A stretch of 64,000 nucleotides of DNA, from contig CM075857.1 of NCBI GenBank assembly GCA_037975125.1, forward strand, positions 19,151,497 through 19,215,496, in the 5' to 3' direction. This DNA is from Latrodectus hesperus. Taxonomy: Eukaryota; Arthropoda; Arachnida; Araneae; Theridiidae. Within the stretch, counting starts at the first letter, position 1. Each line of letters starts with the position of its first letter. A model generated the notes under the pieces. The model did not search any database. It was not told the DNA's origin and worked only from the letters and a program-made list of their open reading frames with translations. Below are positions 1 to 13,004 of the stretch, piece after piece. The position numbers and the translations under genes are program-made.

Positions 1-1615
1 GGAGATTGGTAAAATAAAAAATAAGTTAAATGTATTGTTTTGTAATTAAATAGCTGAATATCATTTACTTCGGGAACTAATTTTCCAATATTTTCTAATA
101 TTTAGGCTATACATGCAACTGATTTGAAATCTAAGTAAAATTTCTTGCATCAAAAAAATGTATTTTTTAAATAATAAAAATTAGTAAATCATATGCTAAT
201 AATACTTTAAATATTTTCAGATTTGTATTCAGAAATTTGTATTAAGAAGTGAAGCATATATAAAAGAGTTACTTGAAGACTAAATTTTCCAAAGTCATTC
301 GAAGTAAGTTTCGTTAATATGTTAATTTCGAAAATATTTCATTACAAATCGATGTCAATTTCATGCATTGAGCGTTATTTTTTCTGCCTTGTATGTTAAC
401 ATCTTGAATGATCTCTTTAAATTGATGTAAGAAGCATTGACAACTGACAGTATATGAATTAGTGATAGTAAAAATGTAAATTTTTTAACAATCATAAACA
501 GTTTAATTTGAAGTTCCCAACAAAAGATTTTAGAACTTTCGTAAGCAATTTTTTCTTATCTCGACGTATCTTTAACAAAGAAAATTCCGATACTATACAA
601 ATATTTGATTATTTTGATCGAAATCAATTCCCTATTCAATTGGGTATCCAGGAAATAAGTTATTTGAAATAACGTAATTATTATACTTGTTATTAATTAT
701 AAAATCAGGTAAAAAGGAAAATAAACATTGCTGTGTGTGTGTGTGGTTTTCTGTCAATATAATACATCGAGAAATGCCGTAGACCATTACATATTGTTTA
801 CTAGTAAACTTTGTTTACTGTACTTACAAAATAAGCTCATACTGGATAAGCTCTGTATTCGAATCTTGACTTTCCTTTAAAAAATATTTAGTTCATATAA
901 TACAGTTTACTGTAAAAATTCTATGATTTCGTGAAATCAGATATAAGATCATGTTACCACCATGCTATAGTAATAGTCTTCATGTTTGCGAGGGTTTTGT
1001 TTTAAATTATTATTTTGATAGAATAAATACGCTTGAAAGCTTCTATTAATTTATAATGATCAGATTGAAATAATTAGCTCTTATAAAGTCGAATCAACCC
1101 AACATAATTTTAAATCAAGAAAGATTGTAGAATAATGTATACAATTTTTACTTTTTAATGACTCTACTTTTGCTTTGATGTTATTGCATACCTTTTCACT
1201 GAAAATATATTGTGTTATTAGTAATGGCCGCGTTTAATGCGCTCAATTAAGTTGGAGCACCTGAAATCCTTAACAGATTTGGTGGAGGCCAAATGCAATT
1301 GTTTCTATAAGTGACGCTTTGCAATATTCGTGATACAAAATAATTGCGATATTAAATTAAAAAATGAAATAGCTGAACACCTTCTTTATTCATTGAATTT
1401 TTGGCCAACGAATATAACATTTTTTAAACATTTAGAGCAGGTTTTAGACTAAATAATATGGAAACGAAAAGAGTTTGAAACATTTCCTATCACAGTTAAC
1501 TGGATCTGAAGAACAGAATTTCTTTAAAATAAGCATTTACTTATCAAAAATCTCTTTGGGAAAAGTATTGAAGCAAGTGAACTATAATTCAACAAAATGA
1601 ACAGTTTTTAAAACA
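1..1615. other. AT-rich noncoding stretch
   Basis: No convincing coding region or recognisable repeat family is visible. The sequence is A/T-rich with scattered short homopolymers and a short GT run near 731-745. Intron or intergenic DNA are both possible. Confidence 0.6.
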
Positions 1616-1618
1616 AAT

Positions 1619-1645
1619 CTGTCTCTCTGTCTGTCTGTCTCTGTT

Positions 1646-1734
<89 letters not shown>

Positions 1735-1758
1735 GTGTGTGTGTGTGTGTTTGTGTGT
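1619..1758. repeat. Compound microsatellite (TC)n-(TA)n-(TG)n
   Basis: An imperfect CTGT/CT tract runs directly into about 50 bp of pure AT and then into a GT tract. The three dinucleotide phases differ by single substitutions, as expected when one slippage-prone tract evolves by point change and expansion. Confidence 0.95.
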
Positions 1759-2265
1759 TCTTCACTTAAAAATCCGACATTTCATATCTATTATTTGACA
1801 CTATTTTAAACAATACACGTATATATATTAAATAATACACATTTATACCCCTGTGTTATTTATTCAATTTTAGAATATTGCAAAAAAATTATATTAAAGA
1901 AATTTGAGGGATAAGTCTATCTACTACACGAAACCAAAGTAAGTTATAATTTAATATAAAATGTGTTTACCAGAGAGACTGGTATACAATGTGACTTAAC
2001 AAAATTTAAAATACTTTAAAAAAACGTTTTACCTGTCATTACTAGAATATTACAATTATCATAAGCAGAAAGTAGGCTCATATTTTCAATGTCTTTTGCA
2101 GAGGGTTTTCTTAGCCAAAAAAGCCTCTATTCTACAGATTTAGTATTAATTCAAATCCAATATATTACTAACGCTGTAGTAATTCAAAATTATTCCGTGT
2201 CTTTAGCATAAACATTATAAAAAAGTAATCAGTATAAAATGGACAAATTACACTAAAAGCACATA

Positions 2266-3882
2266 CACTCTATCAAAAAAGTATTGGGACACATTATAAG
2301 TTCATGAAATTTTATCATAATATATAACTTAAATACACAAATGAAATAAAAAAGACGTATATGACTTTTGTTAAAAGCAGATCACAGTGACTGAAACACA
2401 ACTCAAATATTAATGTAATTATTGTTATAATTTAAAGAAAAAAGTCAAGACACAAAATGAGCTCAAAAAAGTATTGGGACACTGCCCAAATAAATAAAAA
2501 ACAGCAAAAAATTGATAGTTAATATCTTGTTGGACCACCTTTGTACTTTATGACCTCTAACAGTCGCGCGATTTGGCATGGATTTGACCAGTTTTGCACA
2601 AAACGACCCGCGTCGATTTTGGCCCACTCTTCAACCAGACGTTTTCTTAACTCCTGCTTGTTAGAAATGTGGTGTTCATTGAGTTTTTGCTGCAAATAAT
2701 CCTATACATGTTCTATGGGATTAAGGTCTGGACTCTGTGCTGGAGTTTTAATCACCCAGGACTGTGCCCATAACTTGCAAATGTGAGCAGTATGTTTTGG
2801 GTCGTTATCCTGGTACAAATTAAAATGGCTTGCTATTCCCAACTTTCTAGAACTTTGCTTCAAATTTCGCTTGAGAATGTCAAGATTGACATTTATTCAT
2901 TAAACCATCTATGAAATCTAAGTTTCCAACACCAGAGCTTGCCATGCAGCCCCAGACTAATTGGTTGCGGCCTCCATACTTAACAGTAGGCAGCAAATTT
3001 TTGACATTTAATTCCGTATTAGGTGTCCGCCAGACTTTTTGCTTCCCATCTGATCCGAAAATGATATATTTGCTTTCGTCTACGAAAATTACATTTTCCC
3101 AAAATTCTGGTGGCTGCTTTACATACATTTTAGCAAATGCCAGTCTATCCTGTCGGTTTGCTTTGGAAATGTAGGGCTTTCTTCGAGGTACTCTACCATG
3201 ATACCTATGTTTTCTTAAAACATTTCTGACAGATTCAAGATTTACAAATTTCCCGAACATACTTTTACATCTCAAAGTCATTTTTACTGCACTGGTTCTT
3301 GGATTAATGAGAACTTGTCTCACAATCCACCTTTCTTCACGTTCAGTAAATATCCTCGGACGCCCTGATCTCTGCTTTTTTCGACACTATTTGTTTTCGT
3401 GAACCTGTGAATAATGTTAAAAACAGTAGACTTACTCAGCTCCAAGATTTGTCCTATACAGCGAACTGATTTTCCATTTTTCCAATGGCTTATTACCAGA
3501 TTTCGCACATCCATCGAAATCTCTGTTTTTTGCCATTGCTCTACATGTAACCGATTTTATAGACAACTCATGTTGAAAAGTATTGTCTAAAAAAGGTGGT
3601 AGAAAATTAAATTTTATTTTGTGTGACATATTTATTGTTTTATTTGTTCATTTCAAAAGTGTCCCAATACTTTTTTGACCCTTGTTTGCCTTTAAATTAT
3701 ATTCAAAAAGCTATATCAAATTAAAGCTAAAATATCAGCAAAATTTTAATTATATAGTGTATACCAAATGTTAAAGCACCTCTTGATTACTTTTGCTTTT
3801 GTTTTAATGTGATAAATATTTTTATAAATAGCTTTACATGTTACGCGCATCCCAAGTGTCCCAATACATTTTTGACTGACTG
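2266..3882 (-). mobile_element. Tc1-like transposon with IR/DR termini
   Basis: The element is 1,617 bp, flanked by TA on both sides (2264-2265 and 3883-3884). Its termini are inverted copies sharing the core GTATTGGGACAC. A second inverted pair carrying the same core lies about 190 bp inside each end (2461-2482 and 3659-3679), so each end holds a direct repeat. This IR/DR layout is known from Sleeping Beauty- and Minos-type Tc1 elements. The DNA between outer and inner copies is not similar left to right, so only the repeats are conserved. The internal transposase is broken, so the copy should not mobilise itself. Confidence 0.9.
2519..3629 (-). pseudogene. Tc1-family DD34E transposase, frameshifted
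   Basis: The reading runs from about 3629 or 3537 down to a TAA at 2519-2521. The N-terminal paired-like helix-turn-helix is visible (SHWKNGKSVRCIGQ, then LSKSTVFNIIHRF), followed by a second DNA-binding part (LESVRNVLRKH). The catalytic triad is readable as FVDESKY (first D), YQDNDPKHT (second D) and PDLNPIE (E). Damage includes one extra base in an A run just after ATGGCA near 3531, a frame change between about 3320 and 3400, another near 2880-2890, and a TAG in place of Trp soon after PDLNPIEHV. The family normally encodes about 340 residues, and the total span here fits. It is a dead copy. Confidence 0.92.
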
Positions 3883-3884
3883 TA

Positions 3885-5425
3885 TACTCGACGGAAATTG
3901 ACGAAAAATCGAAATCTCGTTAGTTATTTGGGAATTAATATAATACCATAACATACTATTTCCTTTTTTAAATATATAATTGATTATCCTACTTACATAG
4001 CATTTAAATTATGTATATTTCATTATTAAAAAATTTTAAGTCCTTAGAAATGCATTCAGACGTAATGTGTTGAAGGAATTGAAAATTGCAAAGCCACTAG
4101 TTCCAGATTATCACTATTCTTTTAAGTTTAAAACATTCTTTCATTCATCTACGAATTCTTTCACAAGAATTGTATTTTCTAAGAAAAATAAACTGAAAAT
4201 TCCCTACATGAAAAAGTTAGTCTTGCTCTATGCTGCCAGCAACAATAAAAACGTTCAAGTCCAATGTGTTGTGCTGCATGTTACCCGAAAACAAACAAAA
4301 TAACCAACTTTAGTATTTCTTTCCTTTAAAGCAGTAGTCACGTTTTACTATTAGACTTTTTTATACTTTTAGAACGTGATTTTTGAAAACGTCTAGAAAA
4401 AGAAGAGTATTCGAAATTCTTACCATCGTGGGAGATTAAATTCTCAGAGTGTTTTCGTCCAAAAGAGACGACTTCGCTACAATTTCAATTTGCGAGGGTT
4501 TTTCTTCTGATCTGGTATTTCCAGAACAAAATAAAGCCTGAAGTTTACAGTGAAAGGTGTGGTAAGAACACGTTCTATCACCTAGAAAAGAGCAATCAGA
4601 ATGGATATCGTCTGCGAAAACTTTGTTAACTTCTTTCTTCTACAAGTATCTAACCAATCGGTTAAACTAAAGCTCTGTCCTTAGTGTATCGTTGGAGATT
4701 TCCAATTTTTTGAGTAAGCAAAAAATAAAATGGTTCAATGTTTTATCGATATGGGAAAAACGATAAAATCGAATTTGTAAGTCGTTTGACTGTTTAAAAT
4801 AATTTTTCATTGGTTTAAATGAGTTTGGTTTTATTTAACCCAATAAAATTACTTATTTGATTTTTTCAGGTTAATTTAAATAAAACCCTTGTTTTTATAT
4901 AAAAAATTATCTAAAATATTTTCTTTAATGTTTTAAGAAAGATTAAAAAGTAATAGAATTTAATATAAAGATTGTCTGCTTATCATGACACTAAATCGTA
5001 AAATATTTGTTACATATTCTTATAATAGAAAAAATACTCATTATATAAAATTTTATGGATGCATTAGCTGATATTTTTTTAACGTGCGCTTATTTTCAGG
5101 AACAATATTTTTAAATTTAAATTTTCCTTCAATTTTCAAACTCGATTCTTATGTCGAACGTGTGAATGTTTCTACTGATTTGAAATTTATTTGAATTGTA
5201 AACTCCGGTCAAATTAACTCTTAGATTCCAATTTTTTAATTAAAAAAAATATTACTCAAAACCTAATACATACATATATATAAACATATATATAGTTTTT
5301 GCTAAAATGTTGTTTATTAGTTTTTCTCTCCTGAATTCCAAGTGAAACTGACATGGATACATAGCAGTTTATGCAAGTTTCAGTCTGTATCTTAAGGTTA
5401 ACGGGTTTGGAATACTCGCCGATAT
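3885..5425. other. AT-rich noncoding stretch
   Basis: Nothing recognisable as a gene. A 78-codon open frame at 4067-4303 has ordinary AT-rich composition and no family resemblance. Composition rises modestly in GC at about 4400-4700, with no identifiable feature. Confidence 0.5.
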
Positions 5426-5441
5426 ATAACCGCCTCGTAAT

Positions 5442-5663
5442 TTGAACCCTACTCAGGCTACTGATCTGGCATCTTCCTCTTCAAATCCACGCCCCACCTA
5501 TGGAAGGATTTTGGACATCACTGATGAACGTCCCCAACCCACGGAGCTCCAGCAACCCAGTGGGGAAGAATGTAGTCACCTTCTCAAACATAGCTTGCGG
5601 CAAATGATGCTTCAATTTGCTGATCTTAACAGGAAGAGGCTAGTGTCACTAACAGCTATCTAG
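5442..5663 (+). CDS. Unrecognised short open frame, possible retroelement or exon fragment
   Basis: This 73-codon frame has a Ser/Pro/Gln-rich composition that looks more coding-like than the surrounding AT-rich DNA. I recognise no domain. It could be a piece of a retrotransposon ORF or an unplaced exon. The downstream end runs into a tRNA-like SINE, which argues against an intact gene. Confidence 0.2.
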   Translation: MNPTQATDLASSSSNPRPTYGRILDITDERPQPTELQQPSGEECSHLLKHSLRQMMLQFADLNRKRLVSLTAI

Positions 5664-5790
5664 TTAGCGATCTGCTCTAGTATATATCTAGGGTTCAATT
5701 CCTACCTTGGACATGAATACTTGTAGTAATTCGGAATTCGGTGGAACTTGACCTCCAAAAGTTATAATAGAGCGAAAAAACCAACTAAAC
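5645..5790 (+). repeat. SINE family B copy (tRNA-derived, diverged)
   Basis: A B-box-like GGGTTCAATTCC sits at about 5691-5702. It is followed by the family-B body: 'ACCTTGGACATGAATACTTG', a diverged 'GTAATTCGGAATTC' block and a weak 3' part. The A-box region is poorly preserved. Confidence 0.55.
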
Positions 5791-5879
5791 CAAAATTTGT
5801 CGAATTAAGACACCTCTTGTTTGAAAAATAACCATATAGTAACACGTCTACCAACAACCATGTAGCTCAATTGAGTTGT

Positions 5880-6110
5880 GAAGAAATTTTAATGTCCATC
5901 CCGTACGTTCCTGTCAACCAGACTTCGTAGATAGTAGACCATTTCACATATAAATAAGTGGAAAATCTGGAAAATTCCCGAGCACCCACCACGACAGAAC
6001 TACAATATCCATCTCTTGTTCCATACTCCCCAAGATCGAGTCATAGACCCTCAGCTCTAAAGAACACATTCCTACCATTAAATCACAGTGAGACCTAAAC
6101 CACCGGATTT
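5880..6110 (-). repeat. SINE family C copy
   Basis: It shares blocks in the same order with 47212-47445: TTCGTAGATAGTAGACC, GGAAAATCTGGAAAATTCCC, and the tRNA-like end AGAACACATTCCTACCATTA. The tRNA-related head is at the high-coordinate end, giving minus orientation. Confidence 0.6.
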
Positions 6111-6240
6111 ATTCCTGAGCAGTATTACGCAAAAAAAAAGAATCTGTTTTTCTTATTTACTTTTTTCTAAATACTAGAATTGTGCAAATTTGGCTTATAT
6201 TACAAAAAGAGAAGCAGCAAAAATAATCAAAATGAAAATG

Positions 6241-6790
6241 ATCATCTATTTTTCAGCTTCGAAGAGGAAACTGAAATTCTTGAAAGTTCAGAACACCTCT
6301 GCTGCAAGTAGAGAACATTTCCGGAGAAAATTTTTAAGCCAAAATCCCAAATAAAGAAAAGGCATCCGAAAGTCCCTCTGATAAGTGGACTGAAGGATGG
6401 GATCGAGACCGCGCAAGTCGGCTTCCTTTATGGCAATTTCAGATCCCACCTTTTTTCCTCTAATGGGGTGGAGAAGAAAGGTATTCTTCATGACTTTTTC
6501 TTCGAAACAATCCACATTTATCTCTTTTCTTTTATTTCTTTTCTTGAAGGCAGGCGAGGAGAGTGAGTGAGACGTGTTGAGGGGGGGGCAGCATCCGGGC
6601 GAGTAATCACTGCCTGTAATTACAAGGGAAGGGAGCTCTAGATTTTTTTCCCTTTATCTTGAAGGAAAAGGGGAGAAAAAAGATCACTGCTGGCTCCTGG
6701 AATAACGCCACTCGCATACGCAGTGAAAATCTTTGGGGTGGACTCCTTTTTATTTTTCACTGGAATCGGGAAGTTAGACTTTTTTTCCCC
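6241..6790. other. GC-elevated noncoding island
   Basis: The interval is clearly richer in G/C than its flanks, including a run of eight G at about 6581-6588 and GC-rich segments at 6361-6460 and 6541-6640. The open frames here (for example 6288-6515 minus and 6638-6922 minus) show no family resemblance. It may be a regulatory or conserved noncoding element, or part of an exon I cannot identify. Confidence 0.35.
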
Positions 6791-7082
6791 CATTTCCTGA
6801 CATAATTGGAGGTGGGTTATTGATGAGACAAAGAATATGTATAGAAAAAAACATTGATTTGATTGGATCTCGAATATGTAAGAAATTTGAAAAGGGTTTG
6901 AACCACCATCGGATGATTCCATAGGTTATAAAAACACAATAACATTCTATTTCTTTTTTCCTTTACTAATAAATGATTTATCATGTTTTTTTTAATTCCT
7001 GTATGCATTACTATGAAAAACATTCCCTACACTTAAAATATTCTTACCAAATAATACGATACTGTGATTGACACCGACTAGT

Positions 7083-7235
7083 GGACAGCCGAATGGTTAG
7101 CGCTTAGGCCTTTTGGTCACTATTCAGCGAGTTGGAATGCCAACTCAAGCTTGTAGTGCTTATAGTGGTTCAAAATCTACTTTGAACTATAGGTCCTAGT
7201 GTAGTCAGCCTTTTTGTTCAAAAAATAACTTCTCA
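7083..7235 (+). repeat. SINE family B copy
   Basis: The head CAGCCGAATGGTTAGCGCTT matches the family's A-box region. The body 'AGTGGTTCAAAATCTACTTT' and 'TATAGGTCCTAGTGTAGTCA' follow in the expected order. Confidence 0.8.
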
Positions 7236-7264
7236 GCAGTAACCGAATGAAATCGGAAGGTTTT

Positions 7265-7415
7265 TTGATAGAAGGGTTCTGCATTCACTAACTGAAAATA
7301 GGGTAGTACTGAAAACTCCCTAGTACCCACTCGAATGGTAAATGACAAAGCAGTGGCTAAATTCAAACTCGCAACGTTTTCATTCTGAAGAGTGCTATCC
7401 TTCTACTTAGCCCCA
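7265..7415 (-). repeat. Probable SINE family C copy, diverged
   Basis: The blocks GAAAACTCCCTAGTACCCAC and the tRNA-like end with AAATTCAAACTCGCAACG resemble the family-C order in minus orientation. Divergence is high. Confidence 0.4.
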
Positions 7416-7487
7416 ATGCCCCCATTTATGGTACTTGTAGGAATTTTACGGAAGTTTACTAAAATAGGTGTATTTAACTAAGTTTGA

Positions 7488-7645
7488 GCCAAGCTGGCAG
7501 TCGAATGACTCTTGCCTTCGATTCAACAGTTCTTGAGTTCAAATCTCACCTTAGGTGTTTATAGTGATTTAGAATCCAAATTAAAATTGTATGTCCTGTC
7601 TAAATAGTCAAACAATGACCGTAGAACAACAAACCAATGAACTAA
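7488..7645 (+). repeat. SINE family B copy
   Basis: GCTGGCAGTCGAATGACTCT (A-box region) and GAGTTCAAATCTCACC (B-box region) are followed by the 'ATTTAGAATCCAAATTAAAA' body and a 3' end near ACCGTAGAACAACAAACC. Confidence 0.85.
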
Positions 7646-7849
7646 ATATTTAACATTTAGGGGTAGATTTAGCCCAAAATGTTTCATTGTTATCGTCGAT
7701 AATACATATATTAAGCATACTTTTCCGAGAATGCCTTTAAAATGGACATTTGTGACATATTTAAGTATCATTCTAAGAAATAGGCAGGAAGAGACAAAGT
7801 ATATGTGCTCCAACATACCATGATTCTTTTTAATAATGGGGGGCAACTG

Positions 7850-8105
7850 GGTGACAACCCGTCAATAGAACAAGGCAAGAAAGTGCTACTCATTTATTGT
7901 TACCCGGTCTGTGTGAAACAAGTCACGGAGGCGAGTAGCATTACCCACGCCATACCATCACAAACCCGTTTATAGGGTGGGCGAGATTCATACTTCATCT
8001 CAGAAGAAGGGACAGCGAAGGAAACATCCAAGCCATAACTGGGATTCGAACTCAAAACCAGCAGCCTAGAAATTAGGAACGCTAACCACATTCAGCCATC
8101 GGTCG
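7850..8105 (-). repeat. SINE family D copy (tRNA-derived)
   Basis: Read on the minus strand, a B box (TGAGTTCGAATCCC) lies near 8039-8052, preceded by a tRNA-like head with A-box features near 8080-8100. The roughly 170-bp body is not shared with the other families seen here. Confidence 0.6.
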
Positions 8106-8406
8106 TCACATAGCCTGACTATATTGCACTTTACTTACAAAGAATAAAAATTACAATTCCTAACTTTAAAAGCAATTCCAAATTTTAATCTATTTTTATA
8201 TGTAGCTTTAGAAATTTCATTTTGTTATTCAAGTTCATTTGCGTCATTAAATGAAGAAATGAATATCGTTTAATGATATATAAGCAATACTTGTGGTTGA
8301 TATTTGCTAATTATAAACACTTTGATCTTCTGAATCACTCGTCGTATATATTTCAACCAAACAGCACTTTATAAAAGAAAAAAAAAATGGAAAGAACTAA
8401 CAAAAT

Positions 8407-8775
8407 TCATAGTTTACATCTTTGTGTCCCTTTTCTCAGCTTATTTCTTGGGGTGAAAGGTATTCCGATAAACTCAGTGATGCAGAAGTTCCCGCTGCGA
8501 GAACTTTCCTTGTCTTCATTGGTATGCCTGCTTGTCCTTGAGGTCCCGGGTTGACGCGCGTGATTGTTGTGATAAGCACCCCTCCTCCTGCACAGCTTCT
8601 GTCCCGTCCCTTGCTGTTGTAGTTGATCCATTTGTTCTTTCTTTTTAGTGCCGTTCGTGACTTGGCGGGAATATGTTCGCCGTTTCCTTGGGTAAAGTGT
8701 CTTCCAGTTAGGTGGGGGCAAATCCTGGGATTTTCTTCTTATAAAAGAGGCGAGTGTGGTTAGGGATGTACACAT
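8407..8775 (-). CDS. Unrecognised 122-codon open frame in a GC-rich island
   Basis: The frame encodes a basic, Arg/Lys/Gln-rich polypeptide (RRKSQDL, PRKRRTYSRQV, TKKKEQMDQLQQQ) with no family I recognise. The DNA has notably more G/C than the flanks. It could be a coding exon of an unknown gene, a relic of a mobile element or a chance frame. No clear splice sites decide the matter. Confidence 0.2.
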   Translation of the reverse strand: MCTSLTTLASFIRRKSQDLPPPNWKTLYPRKRRTYSRQVTNGTKKKEQMDQLQQQGTGQKLCRRRGAYHNNHARQPGTSRTSRHTNEDKESSRSGNFCITEFIGIPFTPRNKLRKGTQRCKL

Positions 8776-9063
8776 TGTAGATTGCTAAGAACCATCCCTA
8801 AGCATGACCGAAATTTTGAAACGGCTTACACAAATGGGGCTTTGGAGAGAATCAAGACTACACGTGCTGTAGTTTTCAATTTGGGCACGGATTATTGGTC
8901 CGATGTGTTTGAATTTAAATATTAAGTTACAATTTTTAACCTCTTTCAAAGCATTGTTATTTATTTTACGATGCTAGGGTGATTTATTTGACCTTTGACC
9001 TTAAATAATGAAGAAATTTAACTGTGCCATTATTTACGGCATATCTTCTGAGGATAGGCACCA

Positions 9064-9724
9064 TATTTTCACAGATGGTTCTGCAGAGAATGCTATAAAA
9101 ATGCTGGTGCTGGAGTGTATTCAAAAGATTTTAGTATAAGCTGCCCTGAGGGGAAATGCTGCAATAATTTCGATGGTGAGCTTGCTGCTAGAGCTCATGC
9201 AATTGACAAATTAAGAAGCATCCATGATTAAAAAATTGTTTTCCTTCTTGATTCACAGGCTGTTATTCTTTCGCTTACTAATCTAAATTATAATGAATAA
9301 TGCAGTAGTCCACTCTTGTGCAGAATGAAGTTACACGAATTCATTGAAACCAAGGACCGCGTTGCTCTTCAATGGATCCCGAGCCACTGCGATGTTTTTG
9401 GAAATGAGCAGGAGACAGACAGACTTGCGAAAGCTGCTTCCCTTATGATCCAGCCAAATACCCCTCAGAATTGTAATCCTCAGTAAGATAAAGTATGACA
9501 GAGTTTCCCTTTATGCTGATGGACAGGCAATGGAAAACTCTATACTTGATGGAAACAATAAAATCCCTGGCTTCTTACCACGAGTTGTTGGTGTCGCTTG
9601 TGTCCGGGTGACCACTGGACATGACTATCTACAAAGGCATCTGCATCGAATAGGTGTAATGGACTCTGCTCGTTGTCCATTGTGCAATCATGATGATATG
9701 GATGCTGCTCACCTCAAGGTTTAA
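9064..9724 (+). pseudogene. Jockey-like LINE fragment: RNase H and ORF2 C terminus
   Basis: The frame begins with IFTDGS (first catalytic Asp). After a frameshift it continues through GELAARAHAIDKL (Glu), LLDSQAVILSL (Asp) and WIPSHCDVFGNEQETDRLAK (final Asp), which is the RNase H order of arthropod non-LTR retrotransposons. In-frame stops interrupt it near 9231 and 9299. The C terminus at 9530-9724 has GHDYLQRHLHRIGVMDSARC, CPLC and a HL pair, the zinc-binding tail typical of jockey-clade ORF2. It is a 5'-truncated, multiply mutated copy. Confidence 0.88.
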
Positions 9725-9729
9725 ATCTC

Positions 9730-12050
9730 CTAGCAAATATGATAAAAATTTAATAGAAAGTTATATTCTTAACTTTTTTATTTTAATCTTTTAATAAACA
9801 TGGTTTAATCTTCTATCAAATTTTCTTTTATCTTGTTTTCTAGAAGATTAACTTTTCAGATTTAACATCTGGTACATACTCGTTAACAGAACTTTGTTAG
9901 GTAAAGACACTAAATAAGCAATGAAATATATTCACAAAAATATTGAATCTCCTCATTCTTAATTTAAGATAGACAGTTATAAAATATTTATTCCATAGAT
10001 GACTTACCGGATTTCCAAATTGCAATTCATAAACATAGCTGAAACCGTTTCTGTTGACTTTTTAAAATAAATGAACTAACGCCAACAAAAGTTTTAAAAG
10101 TTTTAATAAACTTCTTATATATAAATATTTCATCTGAATTTATTATCAATGTACAAATCTTTATTATAACTTACTAATTATCTATGATTTCATGTCAAAA
10201 TCATTCATGATCAATTTTTCGCCATATATCGAATTGCACAGAGAAGGAATTAGGTTTTCGATACTAAGCTGCGAATAGAATTCAGATTTCCATTATTTCC
10301 GCCGTGGAATTCGTTAACCTGAAAGTTAAAATTTTTAAAAGAATAATTACAACAGGGTATATAAAATACAAGAGGTTTGAAAATGTATTCTGTTTGCTAT
10401 GCACACTAAGTCTCAAATATTGTATAAAAATCACTCGACTTTTCTATGTATCTGAATTTAACAATTTGCTGTGTACGTAAGAAAATAAATACTCATGTAC
10501 AAAATATAATAATAACTTATATTTGTTAATTTTACCCATGCTTGTACGTATTGTGTGTGTATATGTTAGTGTTATGCGCATTTTTACTTTTTTATTTGTA
10601 TAAAATTTTAAGATAATTAATATTTAATAAAAATATTATTATTGAAGACTCGATTGATTAAAAGAAATAATGTAGCATAAACCATATTGAGTTCAAGGAT
10701 TTCTTAAATGCTTTTAACGATGATTCAGTTTGTTTGCTAATTAAAATTTCTTAAATTAACAAAATTATTTACCATTTACAAAAATTTGAAAGTATACTAA
10801 GCGTTTATGACTTACTACTCATTTCATTCTCAGCCATACTCTTTTAAGAAATTAATCTACTTAAAAATCTTTTTGTGATTTATGTTTAATATTGCATGCA
10901 TTAAACTTCTGTTTCTACAGCAAATATTTTCTGAATTTTTGATTCGTGAAAATCACTTTTATCTGCAAATAAACTAAGTTTAAAATTTTCTTCTAATGAT
11001 TTGATTTTATTATACCTATGCTAAGCTTATACTCTTAAAGGCGCTCTTTCCTAGTTTATGGCAAACATTAATTACTTCGGAGTTTGTCAGAAATAAATCC
11101 CTTCCTTTTTTCTAATCCTTTCCCGGGACTAATTAGCACACAAGGTTTATTATTTAAACATTTACTCCGAAAAACACTTGAATAATTAATAAGAATTTAT
11201 CTAAAAGATCTGATTAAAATTGCTTGTTCCCGTAAATACTAATGTTTATCTCATTATAGCATAACATTTAATAAATTGGATTAAGTTTCCTCTTAAATTA
11301 TACACATTATTTAAAAAGGAATATGTTTCAATACAAATGTACTCCTTCAAAACCTTTTCTATTTATTCCAAGAGAGAAAATATTAAAACTTATATCTTTA
11401 AAATGGCAACAGTAAAACAAAAAGGACAATCGAATATCCAATGGATTCCTATCTGTAAAGCACGAAAGGCAATTTTTGCGTTGCCATCTCTTTTGTATTT
11501 ATGCAGTAATTGCTAACTTTTTTCTGGATGAACGTGATCGTGGCACAAAATATACTTCTTTTCTTAGAGCAAACAGTTATCTTTGAAATTTGATATACTT
11601 CTGATCTTTATTCTAATAGTAGGATGGCACGTAAGAAAGCGATAACATTAATGGGAATTTGCATATAAAATTTTGGGTTATGCGGCAGAATGGGTGCCAT
11701 TTATTATATCTATTTCGAAACTTGCTATCAACAATTTTCGTAACTCTAGCACTCATTTGAGCTCTTTTAATTAGGGGTGGCTCTAATCCGAGATAAATTC
11801 TCCGGAGTATTTCCTCGCATCTTTTGAAGGAAAAGAAAATTGTTAGTTAAAGTGAGGTATTTTTTGAACTGTAAGATTTGCTTAGGAAAATTAATTTCTG
11901 TTTGTGTTTATGTAAACAACATCTTTGCTTTCTTGGTAATTTGTGGGTTATATTGATAAGTGGATTATATTGATTTGTGTGGGTTATATTGCCTTTTTTT
12001 TAAATAAAGACATGTTGTTTTAAATTATGCAATTTGAATCAAGACACATT
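9730..12050. other. AT-rich noncoding stretch
   Basis: More than 2 kb of very AT-rich DNA without a recognisable gene or repeat family. Confidence 0.6.
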
Positions 12051-12149
12051 TTACTTATTTTCTACATTCTAATAAAAAAACTAAAGTTAAATTGTGTTGA
12101 TAATGCATGACTACTAGGACTCCACCTTTCAGCTTTACAAGGGGTGGAT

Positions 12150-12340
12150 GTGACATCTTACACGATGGACCACCCTGTGGGTGTACCATCGTAGCCCGGC
12201 GAGAGGGTCTTCGTAATTTAGATGCAATTAGCAAGTAGAAGAGCCTTAGGCGTGGCATGCAATCACTAGAAGTATCATTTCACAGTGAGGTCAATGCGAT
12301 CACGACGTGTCTCAGCCACCATTAGCGAACACGAGGAATC
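12150..12340 (-). repeat. SINE family E copy, 3' part
   Basis: It shares ordered blocks with 36840-37020: a CCATCGTA...GGTCTTCGTA segment, GGCGTGGCATGC, a TTTCACA block and GCCACCATTAGCGAACACGA. Its tRNA-related head seems replaced by the GT tract that follows. Confidence 0.55.
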
Positions 12341-12341
12341 T

Positions 12342-12677
<336 letters not shown>

Positions 12678-13004
12678 AGGGAGTGAGTGAGACGAGAACG
12701 AGCGCCCCAACCCACCAGACCATCGCGACTCCAAATTTATAAAATTATCGATAAGAAAAATTTGCCATTTTCCTTAAAAAATGGTAAAGTGTCACTTATC
12801 CCTCAGTCAAATAATTATTTTAGAATTTTTTAAATTTTACTATATCACCCATCTGTACAATTATCGTAAGTCTTGTGACATGGCTCTTAGTCTGTGACTG
12901 GAATATAGCAGAATCGATTTCTATAGTGGGGCGAAAAGCATCTTTTACAAGAATAGTGGAATGTATATATTATCTTGTTCCGGTTTTCTATTCCCTCAGC
13001 GAGC

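Noticed and set aside
2911..3174. Plus-strand open frame in the first Tc1-like element
   Set aside because: It is an antisense shadow of the minus-strand transposase.
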